Shown in pieces: positions 24,540-35,896 of a DNA stretch of 64,000 nt. The stretch's first letter is position 1, and each line of letters starts with the position of its first letter. A program made the position numbers and the translations under genes. The stretch is from Fomitopsis serialis (Eukaryota > Basidiomycota > Agaricomycetes > Polyporales > Fomitopsidaceae): assembly GCF_022376445.1 (NCBI RefSeq), contig NW_025955015.1, positions 186,001-250,000 of the forward strand. The letters run 5' to 3'. The notes under the pieces are model-generated. The model was given only the letters and a program-made list of their open reading frames with translations. It was not told the origin of the DNA and made no database searches.

Positions 24540-26173
24540 ATGGATGGAGCGGAGACCAGCGATGCTGGTCCATCACAGCTATGCGTAACCCCAAGGCGGA
24601 AGCGCACCTGGACGCCAGGATCGATCACAAATGCATACTCCGCAAAACGTCGTAGGATCTCTACTGCAACCATCGATTGGTCCGGCGAGTTGGAATCCGA
24701 AGTGAGCATTCTGGGAGCGAACAAGACTTCAACGGTAGGTGCCATTGTTTCTTTGGACGCCGCCCTTTCTGATACGGCATGATGAGGCGGATCGCTTTAT
24801 CACCGCTCCACAAGAAGACCCTGCACCTCTCAATATCACGCCGCGCTCAAAACGCATCGCCCGCAACTTCGGGCTAATCGAGGACCGCGTTCTTCGATGT
24901 GCAGCTCCCACGTCCCGCCAGTCATTGGGTCACGAGCTCAATGAGCACCGACAACAAGTCCAACGACTGTTTGCTACGACACCCAAGACGTCGCCAGCTT
25001 CGGCCGCATCACACCTCGCTGCACGTAAACAGTTCCTCCTCGCTTTGGATGGTCCAGGTATCCCTAGTGACCCATTTGCCTATCCTCTTTGTTGGTCTTC
25101 CCGCAACGCGATCGCAGTGGCTTGCGGTCGCCAGCTGTACTACCAGAATCTTGATAACCGCGTCATCACCCATCTCGGAACACTAAACGAACGACGAGAA
25201 GGCCGACTGTACTCTATCGAGTGGTCGAAAGACGATCCGATAAACTTGCCTCGGAACAAGTACAGGCGTCGTACACTTGTGGGACTCGAAGGAAGAGGAG
25301 ATCGTGCGCCAGTGGAAGTGCAAGGATGCAGACGGAGTGGGCGGTATGGACTGGCGAGGAAACCTCATCGCGGTGGGCGGCACCGAGGGCACTGTCGAGT
25401 TCTTCGACAGCAGGGTGGCTGAGCCGGTTGGCGGGTTGACCGGTCATAGTCATAGGGTATTCGGGGTGCGATGGAGTCCGAACGGAGATTACCTGGCGTC
25501 GAGCGATGAAAGGGGAATCATGCAGATTTGGGATGCCCGAGCGGGCAAGGCGCTGTCGGACGCGAGCAAACTGGGCTGCAAGAAGAGGAGTGCAGGCCCG
25601 GTCAAGGTGAGCTATCTGTCCGTCTATCCATGAGGCCTGTACTGACCTATCTCCTGCTGTAAGGCTCTGGCTTGGTGCCCATGGAAGCCAGATCTCCTTG
25701 CGAGCGGTTCCACCTACCCTGAAGGTGCTATTCGCCTATGGAGCGTCAACGCGTCGGACGCAATGCTCCCCCAGTCGACGATCCGCCTGGACACGTCCAT
25801 CACGTCCCTCATTTGGTCACCCCACTGTAAAGAGCTCCTCAGCACCCATGGCTCGTCTTGGAACCCGCTGTCAAGCCACTCGACTCCGAACCTACTTGCG
25901 GACAATTCTGGTACAACTATGCCACGTGGGCATCCATGCACCAAGACGAAGTATACGGACTCTATCACAGTCCACAGCTGGCCATCGCTCAAGCACATCC
26001 TGAGCGTGCCGGCGCACTCGAGGCCAGTAGGGCACAGCTGCATCAGCCCGGATGGGACCATGGTATTCACGATCTGTCCCGACGAGGAGGCCATGAAAAT
26101 GTGGAAAGTATGGGGCCCGGCAGCGAAGCTCGAGCGGCCGGAGAGTGTGTTCACGAAGTTTGGGATACGGTAG
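24540..26173 (+). CDS. Cdc20/Fizzy-like APC/C activator, WD40
   Basis: Substrate adaptor of the anaphase-promoting complex. Exons join(24540..24734,24787..25606,25664..26173), about 508 aa. The N-terminal part has RRKRTWTPGSITNAYSAKRR and the family's DRFI motif (EADRFITAPQ). A seven-bladed WD40 propeller follows (CWSSRNAIAVACGRQLYYQN, TGVVHLWDSKEEE, GVRWSPNGDYLASSDERG, ALAWCPWKPDLLASG). The protein ends FGIR, the Ile-Arg tail that Cdc20/Cdh1/Ama1 use to dock on the complex. Two bases appear to be missing in the run at 25244-25252 (aacttgcctcgg). With them, one frame runs through LALGTSTGVV. The short N-terminus and divergent C-box suggest a meiotic (Ama1/Mfr1-like) member, but this is inference. 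Confidence 0.85.
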
Positions 26174-26756
26174 CGGGTAGTACGTTGTGGGCTAGGTATG
26201 CGTGGACTTCGAATGAAGATGGACTCACAGTGCCTCCAGGCGGAGCCTGAGCACTTCGTGTGTGTTTGCATATTATAGCGCTATCTCAGCTCTGTATTCT
26301 CCGGTTTGTCGTACTGTATGGTACTACAGTGTATCTTGCGTCGCAACTCCCTTGGGCATGTAATCCAGTTATCATCCGTGTTTGGTGGTTTGCTTTGACT
26401 CGAGGCACCACTGTAGCTGGGGATTCCATGTGACAACGCAAGTGACACAACTGCGGTCCGCGACGTGGCTTTCCACCTCATTAACCTAGCAGGGAACAAT
26501 TCATGGTTCAGATGTTCGTGCTGCTACCATACGGTGTTCTTTCGAATCATTTGCAGTACAGGAGTTCCACTGAATCTGTTATATATTACGCCGGACTCGG
26601 ATTCCGCCTCGCAGCAGCTCAGAGCCTCCTTCGTCGCCTGGGCATGTCTGAGGTACCTATGTTCGTTTGTAAATCCCGATTATTGTTGTTTGCTAGTGAG
26701 GGCGAAGGTAGACTCACCTGTGTGGCACAAATTGCCCCGTGCCACCCTCGAGCGCA

Positions 26757-28517
26757 TTACAGGATGGCTTCCATGATGGCCGCAGCATGGGCAATTCGCC
26801 TCGAACAACCTTCCGTAATATCTGTGATATTTGCTCTGTGCCCTTCAGCTCCCCCCAATGTTCCTTAAGGGTACGAAGTTCCATGTCCTTCACTTCTCCA
26901 TACCTACGACGCGAATTCACGTCATCAAACTCAATCATACGAATAATGAAGAGGTGCCTACCGGGAGGCGAACTCCGTGAAGATTTCAGCAACAATGTTG
27001 TCCTTTGAAAGTTGCGACGTCAGTTCTTAAGCGCCAGTGCTTTGAGGTCAGTCATGTCAAGCTAGAATGCAAAGAAAGGTCAACATTAGCTCATCTATTC
27101 AGCTCGTTGTCAATGCACCTGGTGCGCAAGATCGTACATCGACTTGCAAGAGCACGGTCTAGGTCGATGCGGGTTCTTGGCTTTGTATTCAGTTATGAAT
27201 TTCTTGCGGGCGATTTCGCCTCGGCTCTTCAACGGCGCGAAAACGACCACGCCCGTGTACAAGTAGAACAGGAAAGATCCCAGCTAGATACGAGGTACGC
27301 TTAGTCAGCTGACTATGTGACCATCATCAAAGACATACGTAGAGGCAGCAGTGCCTGTGAGAGTGGTACTAGGCAGAGGAGGCTCCACTGTCTGAACTGG
27401 AGTAGCGCGAGGATCTGTATTCGCCCTGGCCTGTGCAGTGGCATCTTCAAATGACCATTCCGACATGCTATCATCAAGCGGAGACATGTTGGTTTCCCAT
27501 GACTCTCCGTCAAAGACGACCCCTGTCAAAAAAGCGCAGCTGTAACGCGTTCAAGTGGGGCGGACATACACACGTACCATTCTTGTGTCCTTCCTCGCCC
27601 TCGGTATGATTAGCATCTTAGGCCACGCCACCGTTCTGGGTGCTAGTCTCGTCCGGTGTTACACAATCCCCCATCTTTGACACGGCAATAGATCTCTGGT
27701 CGTTTCGCTCTTCCTCGTCTTCGAAATCCGAGTCAGGATCGACGAAGACGGCGTCGAGAGTAGACACATTGGAGGTAAAATGACGAGGACAACCCTTGTC
27801 CACGCCAAACAAGCCCTTCGTAGCTTCTGGAACCGAGCTGGGGTTATGTAAACCTGATCGATAAACGCTATCATCAACGAATATAAACATCCCAGTCTCG
27901 GACCAACTCACTATTCGCCAGCCGAGGGCAAGCTGTCCTGATGACTTCTTTATTGGCGAACAAATCTTGCGGATTGGAGGGCGTTCCGGTGCTGGTTCGG
28001 GAAGAATGTGCTATGAACTGGACGTCGCACGGTCTTTGCGCAGTGATTACATTGTGCGCTATATCGAGGCACTTGTCTGGACAGACGGTGTGTACCTGGG
28101 CGCGAATGGCCACCCTGATATAGATTGCATTCTCGTTGCGAAGGGTTTCGAATCGGTCCCAACCTCGGGTTTTTGACATGGCTTTCATCCAACCCCAGTC
28201 AGTGCTCTGTCCATGGGCGAAAGTATGCGTCGTGCTGCACTTGAAATAGTGGACGCGACCTTGCGACGACTGTCCATCGATGGACAAAGAGATCTGTCCC
28301 AGATATCCTCTTGAACCCACATCGAGGTAGCAGGACAGCCAGTCCTCGTCATCGACGTTCGTCGCCTCGCATTTGATGTACCACCCTGGGGCAAATGTGT
28401 TCGTCACGCGGAGCACCGGGGTATCGTCTTCGCGCTCGAAGAATTCCCGAAATTTTCGACGCATAACCGCAGGTTTATGTCGTAGTGAGTCTCTAGCTCT
28501 GAAACATCAAGCTTCAT
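26757..28517 (-). CDS. BTB/MATH domain protein, copy 1 (frame-broken)
   Basis: Paralogue of the gene at 49.0 kb; such proteins typically act as CUL3 ubiquitin-ligase adaptors. MATH domain: MKLDVSELETHYDINL, then FAPGWYIKCEA and YLDVGSRGYLGQISLSIDG. BTB begins with HNVITAQRPCDVQFIAHS, is interrupted by a long acidic insert (VDPDSDFEDEEERNDQ), and resumes with FLFYLYTGVVVFAPL. A helical tail follows (KDMELRTLKEHWGELKGTEQ). Exon 1 is 27912-28517 and exon 2 starts at 27826. An in-frame stop in exon 2 can be avoided by a 48-nt intron with a GTGTAA donor. Four single-base deletions relative to copy 2 are inferred near 28447, 27276, 27024 and 26790. It is either a decaying gene or poorly sequenced. 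Confidence 0.72.
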
Positions 28518-28684
28518 GGTCAGCAATATAAGGCAAAAAGAGGGAGACCGTGGAGCCTATGGATGAGTGGGGACGATGTCTGGAAGTTGGTGAGCGTTGG
28601 ATGCAACGAGGACGCAACGTTGGAGTCGTTTTATGCTCGAGGCCTCCTGCAGGCCAGCACGAGGATGTGCGGCACGCTGAAGAA

Positions 28685-28985
28685 TAATATATACAAGGTT
28701 TGCGCTAGGATCCGAAGTCGATATGGACAGCACGTTGAGTACAACTTGGTTGAACTACTCACCTGCCCATTCGAGAGTGTGACACCATTTTGGTGTGACC
28801 GTGCCCGATTGGATCTCGATGTCATATTTTTGCACGGTGGACTTCACTGCAACGTGAACGTCGAAGGTCCACCGTCCAGATACCTTTGCTAGCCAGCATA
28901 CCAGCCCCATCGCTCCGTGTATATACATCACAATCAAGCACACATCCGTACTTCCAGAGTAAGCTGAGAGCTGCACCCGCAAATT
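28685..28985 (-). pseudogene. Possible C2-domain fragment
   Basis: Minus-strand frame with LRVQLSAYSG, then, after a 64-nt GT-AG intron, KVSGRWTFDVHVAVKSTVQK and IQSGTVTPKWCHTLEW. The pattern (short beta strands, then GTVTPKWxxxLEW) resembles the second half of small fungal C2 domains. No ATG, no upstream exon and no convincing downstream exon were found. The segment overlaps the promoter side of the deaminase gene. Probably a relic; identification tentative. Confidence 0.3.
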
Positions 28986-29043
28986 CAGAATGCGAAACCG
29001 CACTAACGGCTCGCGATCAGCATCATCCGACGTACTACCCACC

Positions 29044-29998
29044 ATGAACAAGACGCAGTTTTACCTATCGCAGTGTGCCGAGGCCGCCTCGAAGAGCCCA
29101 ATGTGCTTCACTCTCGGTGCAGTAATGGTCAAGGGCGGTAAGATCATTTCTTCAGGTTACAACCACCACCGGCCGCACTACGATGGCGCGGAAGTGCACA
29201 CTCAGGGGCATCGTAAGGTGCGATCCAGTCATTCTCTTTACTCCCCGGAAGTTGATGTATCATCTCGCGGCAGCCGGTGTCCATGCATGCGGAGATGCAC
29301 GCGATCTTCAACCTCACGGGCATGTCCCCTTCGTTCAAGAAGCAGGTTCAAGGGATGGAGTGGCGCGTTAAACAAGGCACACAAGCACAAGGCGCACCAC
29401 CAGAACATCGAACAAAAGGCCAACAGACAAAACGGTGCCCGGGCTCTGAGTGGTGGCTTTCAGGGCCCTATGGACACTCAGCAGCCCCCTCACCTTCAGC
29501 CTGGGATTCATCATCACCGCTCGTCCGCGAAGAGCAAGAGCAAGCGCCGACGTATGTCTTCGAGTCTCAGTCCGATGCGCGGTTCTGCACGTAGCGGCGG
29601 GGAGAGCGGGAGCGAGGGCGGCGGATATGAAGGCTCGCGACCGGCTTTGGGCTCAAGTGCAAGCAGTTGCTGCAGCGAGCCGGGCAAGGGATGGGACGCC
29701 CGGCGACGCGACCCGCGGGTGAACGGGGCGGACATCTATGTCGCGCGGTTCACCAAGAACGGGATGGGCGGTGCGCGTCCGTGTTGGCGCTGCCTGGAAT
29801 GGTGCAGATGGGCAGGGGTCAAGCGGATATTCCACTGGAACGGAGAGGAAAGTAGGTTCGACGTCGTGAAAGTGAACAGTGCACAGGGAGACATCATGTA
29901 CGAGACCCACGCAGATATCCGTCTCTTTGCTGGACTGGTGCGTGGCCTGTCTTTCATGTCTTGTCGTTCGGCTCATGTGTTCATCTCAGGGCTGGTGA
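29044..29998 (+). CDS. Cytidine/dCMP deaminase-like protein with long insert
   Basis: Zinc-dependent deaminase fold. Exons join(29044..29217,29274..29937,29990..29998); the final exon is only GW plus stop. Zinc motifs are the HAE of VSMHAEMHAIFNL and the PCxxC of ARPCWRCLEWC. Between them, where the family usually has about 30 residues, lies an insert of about 150 residues rich in His, Lys, Arg, Ser and Gly (HKHKAHHQ, SAKSKSKRRRMSSS, GGESGSEGGG). It is likely disordered and could carry a nuclear localisation signal. The frame changes near 29360; two extra G in gagtggcgcg would join LTGMSPSFKKQVQGMEW to the insert. The ATG at 29044 has context cccaccatgaac. Substrate unknown: nucleotide, tRNA or another pyrimidine. 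Confidence 0.75.
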
Positions 29999-30582
29999 TT
30001 TTGTCGTATATATTCGGCGTAAAGGAATGTACGATGGGCCGGGGGCATCACGTCATCATCTGAGTCTCCAGATTGACTGCACTATCGAGTCCTCCTTCCT
30101 GCCTCCTTCTCCCCGACAACTGCTCCCCGTCCAAACCTGTCCACGGGCGAGAGAGTTACTAATGCGGGGAAGATCAACTAATGCCAGCCCGAAGGGTGGC
30201 ATAGGCACTAATTCAGGTAGGCGGTTTGCTATGTATCTTCTGGCTTTTTTTGTACATGTCTTACACATCTCAACAATTAGCAATCAACTGATTACTATCT
30301 TCATTCATTACACAGTGCTGAGCCGCCTTCAGATGGGGAAGAAATGCGTACAGCGAAGAGACCGCGCAAGCCATGTAGTCATCACGTGACCGCGTTCTAG
30401 CATGTTCGCGCTCCATCGCGCATCGCCCACCCGGATATGGTAACCGTCGGTGGGCGGGAGAATGTTCGCGATCGCGCCAGACTCTTCACGCCTCTGTAAG
30501 GAATGCCCGCGCACGTCCTCAGCGGGTGACGCGTCTCTCTGGGCCGCGCCGCGCGCTGCTGACGAAGCGCAGTCCTTACAGG

Positions 30583-30589
30583 TATAAAG
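30583..30589 (+). promoter_or_regulatory. TATA box of the BAG-domain gene
   Basis: ggTATAAAGa lies 87-93 bp upstream of the ATG at 30676. The intervening leader is CA/TC-rich (cagaaacagtctccagcc), as expected for a 5' UTR. Confidence 0.5.
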
Positions 30590-30675
30590 ACCGGCCAACT
30601 TTGTAGGTCCCGACCATCCCAATTTCAGAAACAGTCTCCAGCCTTCAGTTAACACACATCCGCTCGCAACTCGAC

Positions 30676-33033
30676 ATGCTCGTCCTGACTCCTGTCTCCG
30701 CGTTCTCGTCTGGCTATTACCCCTACCCGGTAGTCAGCCCCGTCTCCATCCAGAACGACTACCTTGAGGCCGTCGCACTAGCTCGCGCCGAAGCGGTCCA
30801 CCGCCTCAGGCAGCAAGAACTCAGGCGCAGGCAGATCGAAGAGCACCATCGCCAGGCTGCTTTCGAAGCTGTGTACCGGCAACAGGTTCTCCGTGAGCGC
30901 CAGCGCCGTCTTGCATTCGCCCGGCAACGCGAGGAGGCGTACGTCCGCGCCCTCCTCGAGGCTCGGGAACACGAGCGTGCTGAGCAACTCAGGCTCCGTA
31001 GGGCGAGGGAGCAGCAGCTCCTGTCTGCGGTGTCTGGTTTCGGGTCGATGGTCGACTTCGCTACTGAGGTAGTCGAACCAGAGAAGACTACATCTCAGGT
31101 ACGTTCACTATGTTTACTGGTCGCGTTCTCAGAGCACTGACCGCCTTGAATCACAGGTACCTCGCGCATCCCCGCAGCCATCGATCTCTCAACCTAGTCG
31201 CGTACCCTCGCCAGTCTCGTCCGCTCGTGAGCGTCTCCAGCAGCGCCTCGAGCGTGAGTCCGATCCCGATGTTCGCGGTGCCGTCGAAGCTCTCCTGTCC
31301 GTGTTCCTTGCGAAGAGCCAGAGCCCACCCGTGGATCGTAAGGGCAAGGGCAAGGCCCGTGAAGAAGTTCCCTACCAGGCTCCCGTCGCCTCGTCTTCCA
31401 CGACACGGGGTCCCCCTTCGTCTACTTCCGCAAGCCCTGCTCCAGCTGTGACATCATCGCGGCCCACTTCCGGCCGATCCCTGAAGGAGGCTCTCCAGCA
31501 GCGCGTGCAGAACGAGGAAGACCTAGAGATCAAGGAGTCGCTGAACAGCCTCTTCACGAAGCTCTACGGAACCCCCAAGGCGGCGCCTCAGCCTTCCACT
31601 GAGTCTGCCACACCTAGCGCGACCACCAGCGCGAAGTTCGAGGATCGCGCAATCAACGAAAGGACACAATCCAATTTTTCGGAGGTAGGAACCCCGCTAT
31701 ACATTCGTTCATACCATGATACTGACGTAGCCACAGGCATCTGCTACCGGAGTACCGAGCCACGACGGCGCCGACCTCCACCGCAACTCGGCGCTCCCAC
31801 CCTCTGCCGCCGCCAAGATCCTCGCGCTTCACCGCTCGCGTCGAGCACGGCGCACCTCGCTCGGCGCCATCCAGGAGATCGAGGACGCGCTGCACACGCT
31901 CCAGGCATCTTTCGCCTTCCCCACACAGCTTGACTTCTCTCCCTCCGCTGACTCTGAGAACCAGAAGCAGCTCGGCGCGCAGAACGGGCTGATGTATACG
32001 TCGAACAACCGCGCGGTGCACTCGTACGAGCACGCGCTGAACGCGCTGCTCGAGCGCCTCGATGCGGTGGACAGTCGAGGCGACCTGGAGGTGCGCGGAA
32101 GGAGGAAGGACGTCGTGAGGGAGGTGGAGAACGCGTTGAAGGAAGTCGAGCGAAGGGTGGAGGAGAGCAGGGAGCGGAGTCGCGAGAGGGAGGGCGCGCG
32201 GACCCCCTTGGCGGAGGCTCCTGCGGCTCAGGAGCCGGAGCCTGTGCCCGCTGTCGACCCGTCCTCGCAAGCCGACGCTGTTCTTGCCGCCGGACACATG
32301 TCCCCGCGGCCGCGCCAGTCGCTGTGGCGAGCACTCAGACGGAGGACGTGCCATCACCTGCTGTCGACCCCACGCCTGTCACCCATAACGATGCTCAGGA
32401 GTCCGCTAATGACACGACCCACACATCCGACGACGTGCCTGAGAACCTTCCTGCTCCTGAGACCCTCAGCAACCCGTCTTCGTTCTCTCAAGCTCCGGCA
32501 TCCCATCCATCCCCTCGTACCGTCGCCAACCTCTCGTATGCTGCGTCCACTCTAGATCTCCCGGTCGCGTCTGTTCTGTCCTCGCCCGCGGCTTCCTCTG
32601 TCGAGAGGCCTGTGCCCGAAGCTGCCTCTGAGGCGTCTCAAGAGCAAGACGCAACTCCTGTCACTGAACCGACCTCGCCACAGCCCGAGAATGTCGCCGC
32701 CAGCACCGAAGCGCACTCCTCCCTCGTCAACACGCCCTCGGACTCTAACACATCCGTGGTACCCATTGCGGCTTCAACCGCTTCTCATCCTGCAGCAATA
32801 GACTCCACACATGCAGGTAGCACACCGAGGAAGACAAGGCCGAGACGTCCTCCGCCGCTGGCTCCGCTTCCTCCGAGAGCGGCGCTTTTCTCCTCTCGTC
32901 TCACCCGCTCCAAGACCCTCCCCGCAGATCGCCGTTCGAGTCCCTAGACCGCGAGGAGCCGCAGGTCGTGACACTCGCTGAGGCCGAGCCTGAGGTGGAC
33001 AACAGCTCGGAGTGGTCTGAAGTCGAGGCGTGA
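30676..33033 (+). CDS. BAG-domain protein, Hsp70 co-chaperone type
   Basis: Exons join(30676..31098,31157..31684,31737..33033), about 749 aa. The N-terminal 120 residues are a Glu/Arg/Gln-rich helix (ALARAEAVHRLRQQELRRRQ), probably a coiled coil. A Ser/Pro linker with KGKGKAREE follows. The BAG domain lies near residues 385-480 (QEIEDALHTLQASFAFPTQL to DVVREVENALKEVERRV). BAG domains bind the Hsp70 ATPase domain and speed nucleotide release. The C-terminal 260 residues are acidic and Ser/Thr/Pro-rich and end EVDNSSEWSEVEA. Frame breaks near 32305 and 32822 each need one added base (agc(c)cac at the second). The architecture matches other basidiomycete BAG proteins with coiled-coil N-termini. 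Conditions of expression cannot be read. Confidence 0.82.
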
Positions 33034-33516
33034 GTCTCGCTGACAGCGTACTTTGGGTCGATGGTCACTGTGGTTTTGTACTGTGATACTAATGTCTGGA
33101 CGGCTCGGACATTGCATTATCAGGTACCTTATTGCTTGCTTATTGGGATAGACGTGTATAGTAGCTCTCTTTGTTTATTATGTATCATGACTTCTGAGGT
33201 TGGAATGCGTCCGGTGTGCATTCGAATCTTACATACCACACCGCACTGCAAGTACTGCCTTTGCTCGTAGGATCCTTGCATTATGACCGCTGAGAATTGA
33301 ATCAATATAAGGATGCGATATACAATATGAGCAACTTCGTAGCCCACTCTAGGGGATAGTCTGGGACTCATTAGCGTACTTGACCCGGACTAGACGACTT
33401 GCGGAGTTTTCTCTTCACGTGCGCATTGACGCCCGTGTCAACGCGTCAACAGCAGTAAATAACGCGTCGCCCGTTGGTCGCCTGTTGGTCGCCCGGGTTG
33501 TTTATCGACCACTACT

Positions 33517-35885
33517 ATGGCGTCTGAGCCCTCCAGGTATATCTTCAGTACCTCGGAGGGACACGCGTTAACGCGCCAAGTCCTTCGCAAAAGCCTTCCC
33601 TATGATCCACACGATTACCAACTCGAAGGCATTTGTCAAGTCCTCGACGGCCTTGATCTCTTAGCTGCGCTCGCTACTGGTTCCGGCAAGACCGGTTTCT
33701 TTTCTATGTATATGCTAATGCTTATTGAACTCTCGAATAATTTGTCTCTCTGTACCCCTCCTGTTGCTGTCCCGAAGGATCCTGCGATGGTCGGAATATT
33801 CCCCACCATTGGATTGGAGGAGCAGATGGTGAGTACGAGCCTACTACGAGTTTCATTGTTACATGACAGATCAATGGCTTCTATTTGCAGGCAGAAGAGT
33901 TCACGAAGATTGGACTTACATCCCTCGTCATCAACTCCCGAACACTTGAGGCTGCACGTGCCGTGGGTACGAACCTCTGGGTACGTGCTCGTGCTGGAGT
34001 CACCATGATACTCCTCTCCCCCGAGCAACTTACGTCGAAGGGGTTCGAGTCCTTGCTGCAGAACTCGAGCTTCCGAGACAGGGTCTGCGCTGTAGGACTT
34101 GACGAAGCCCACGCCCTGGACACCTGGGGGAGCAGCTTCCGAAAAAGCTACCGCCAGATTGGCTTTGTCCGCGCACGCATGCCGGATAGAGTCCATGTCA
34201 TCGCGGCGTCTGCGACTATTCGCGTTGACGGGCCTAAGGAGAACATTTGCAAGCTCCTCGGGTACCGTGCGGGCGAATATTACGAGCTTCGCCGATCGAA
34301 CGTGCGGCGGAACGTTCGCCCCATTTTCCGTGTTCTGCAGTCAGGTCTTGGTGGGTGGTTATTCCCAGACCTCGACTGGCTTATTCGCGACGGACGCAAG
34401 ACGGTCATATTCTGTCGCACCATCGCGCTCGGATTCCGGGTTCTCGTCTATCTATGGAACAAGATCCCCGACGGCATGGAGCGCGGACGCTTCGTGCGTC
34501 TATACAATGCTCTCAATTGGGCAACGTACAACACACGAACACGCGAGCTTCTGCGCTGCGACGACTCCTGCAAGATGGTCATCGCGACTGCGACCTTCAT
34601 GATGGGCGTCGACGTGCCGAATATCTTCCGTGTGGTGCTGCTCGGTGAGCCCGAGAGCACGGAGGAATGGCTGCAGTGGCTGGGCAGGGCACAGCGGGAT
34701 GTTAACTCCACGGACGACGGCGAGTGTATTACGTACATCACGAAGAATGCCATGTCGAACGCGCGTGGGATCATCGAAGGCACTGCACAAACTTCGACAC
34801 GGACCAAGAAGGCAGCTCCATCTGACAAGGGCACCGGCCCATCAATACAGATGGATAAGGCGATGGCCAGGATTCTCCTCGCGCCATGCAAGATTGCGGA
34901 GCAAAACACGCTCTACGCCAACCCCCATCCGATCCTCTCTGCCTCTGCGAGACGTGCACGACGCGCGCTGCTCGTCAACCCCCGCCATCTGCATCGGAGC
35001 CTGACGCTCATGCGTGCAACTGCAGTGGCCCTGGTGAGCTCGGCTGCCGACCCGAAGCTGTCGCTAATGTGGCTGGTCATGTCACCCGCAAACGCAAGGC
35101 AGATGCAAATCCGGTTCCAAAGGCGAAGCGGCTCACGAAGGCTATGCGTGCAGTCGGCATGGAGCGGTTCATCGACTTTCGCAACACCATATACACCGCC
35201 GAGGCCTCTGCAGCAGCTGACCTATTTCCGCCCGAGGCCTTCTTTCCCGAACTGACGATGAAGGCGATTCTCGATCGCTTTGCGCTCGTCACGGGCATAG
35301 GCCAGCTGCGTGAGCTGATCTCGAGGCGAGTTTACCTGCTCCCGCATGTAGAGAACCTATGGGGCATCATTATTGAGCTCCAGGTCACGTTCGCATCGAT
35401 GCGTGGCGGAGGCGGGTTGCCGGTTGACGAGTCCCAAGCGGCTGAACTTGGAGCGGAGAGTTCGAGTACGACGAGCATGGTGGTGGTAGAGTGGGACATG
35501 GGAGTTCAGCAGTAAGTTGCAGTATTGATGCACGACGTCTTGTGTGCATATTGATGTGCTTTACCTAGGGATATGATGCTTTGCCCGGAATCAAGCTCAA
35601 CACTTCAATGGGATCCCCATTTATCCGCGGCATCGCATCTCAGCACTCCGACAAGCCCCTCGCAGACACAACTTTCAGCATCGGAAACACCCAAGCGTCC
35701 TGTACCAGTGCCACCGCGGCGCAAACGTGCAGGAACGGCATCGGCTAGCATTCCACAGAACCGTCCCCGAACGAGACTACGTACCGCAGTATGTAATAGA
35801 TCCACATATGAACACAAAACCTTTATAACTGACATGTTGCGTGTAGGAGATGGCGAAGGAGAACAATTCCATGGGTAATACGTAG
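33517..35885 (+). CDS. RecQ-like superfamily 2 DNA helicase
   Basis: ATP-dependent helicase, four exons: join(33517..33828,33891..35511,35569..35788,35847..35885), about 730 aa. Motifs: I/Walker A ATGSGKT, II DEAH (GLDEAHALDTWG), III SAT (AASATIRV), IV FCRT, V MGVDVPN, VI QWLGRAQRD (GRAxRD arginines). A Cys-rich segment follows the core (CLCETC ... CNCSG), perhaps zinc-binding, then a basic Lys/Arg tail. The frame needs one extra C in the five-C run at 34922-34926; this joins the core to the Cys-rich part exactly. The last two exons were found by splicing; their phases agree. It ends 11 bp from the end of the convergent DUF6589 gene. Confidence 0.85.
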
Positions 35886-35896
35886 ATACATCTCAA

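Noticed and set aside
27618..27665. In-frame stop in BTB/MATH copy 1 taken as proof of pseudogene
   Set aside because: A 48-nt GT-AG intron ending at gcctaag removes it and keeps phase, so the stop alone is not decisive.
31653..32357. 234-codon minus-strand ORF
   Set aside because: Antisense of the BAG-domain exon; composition mirrors the acidic/basic helices on the plus strand.
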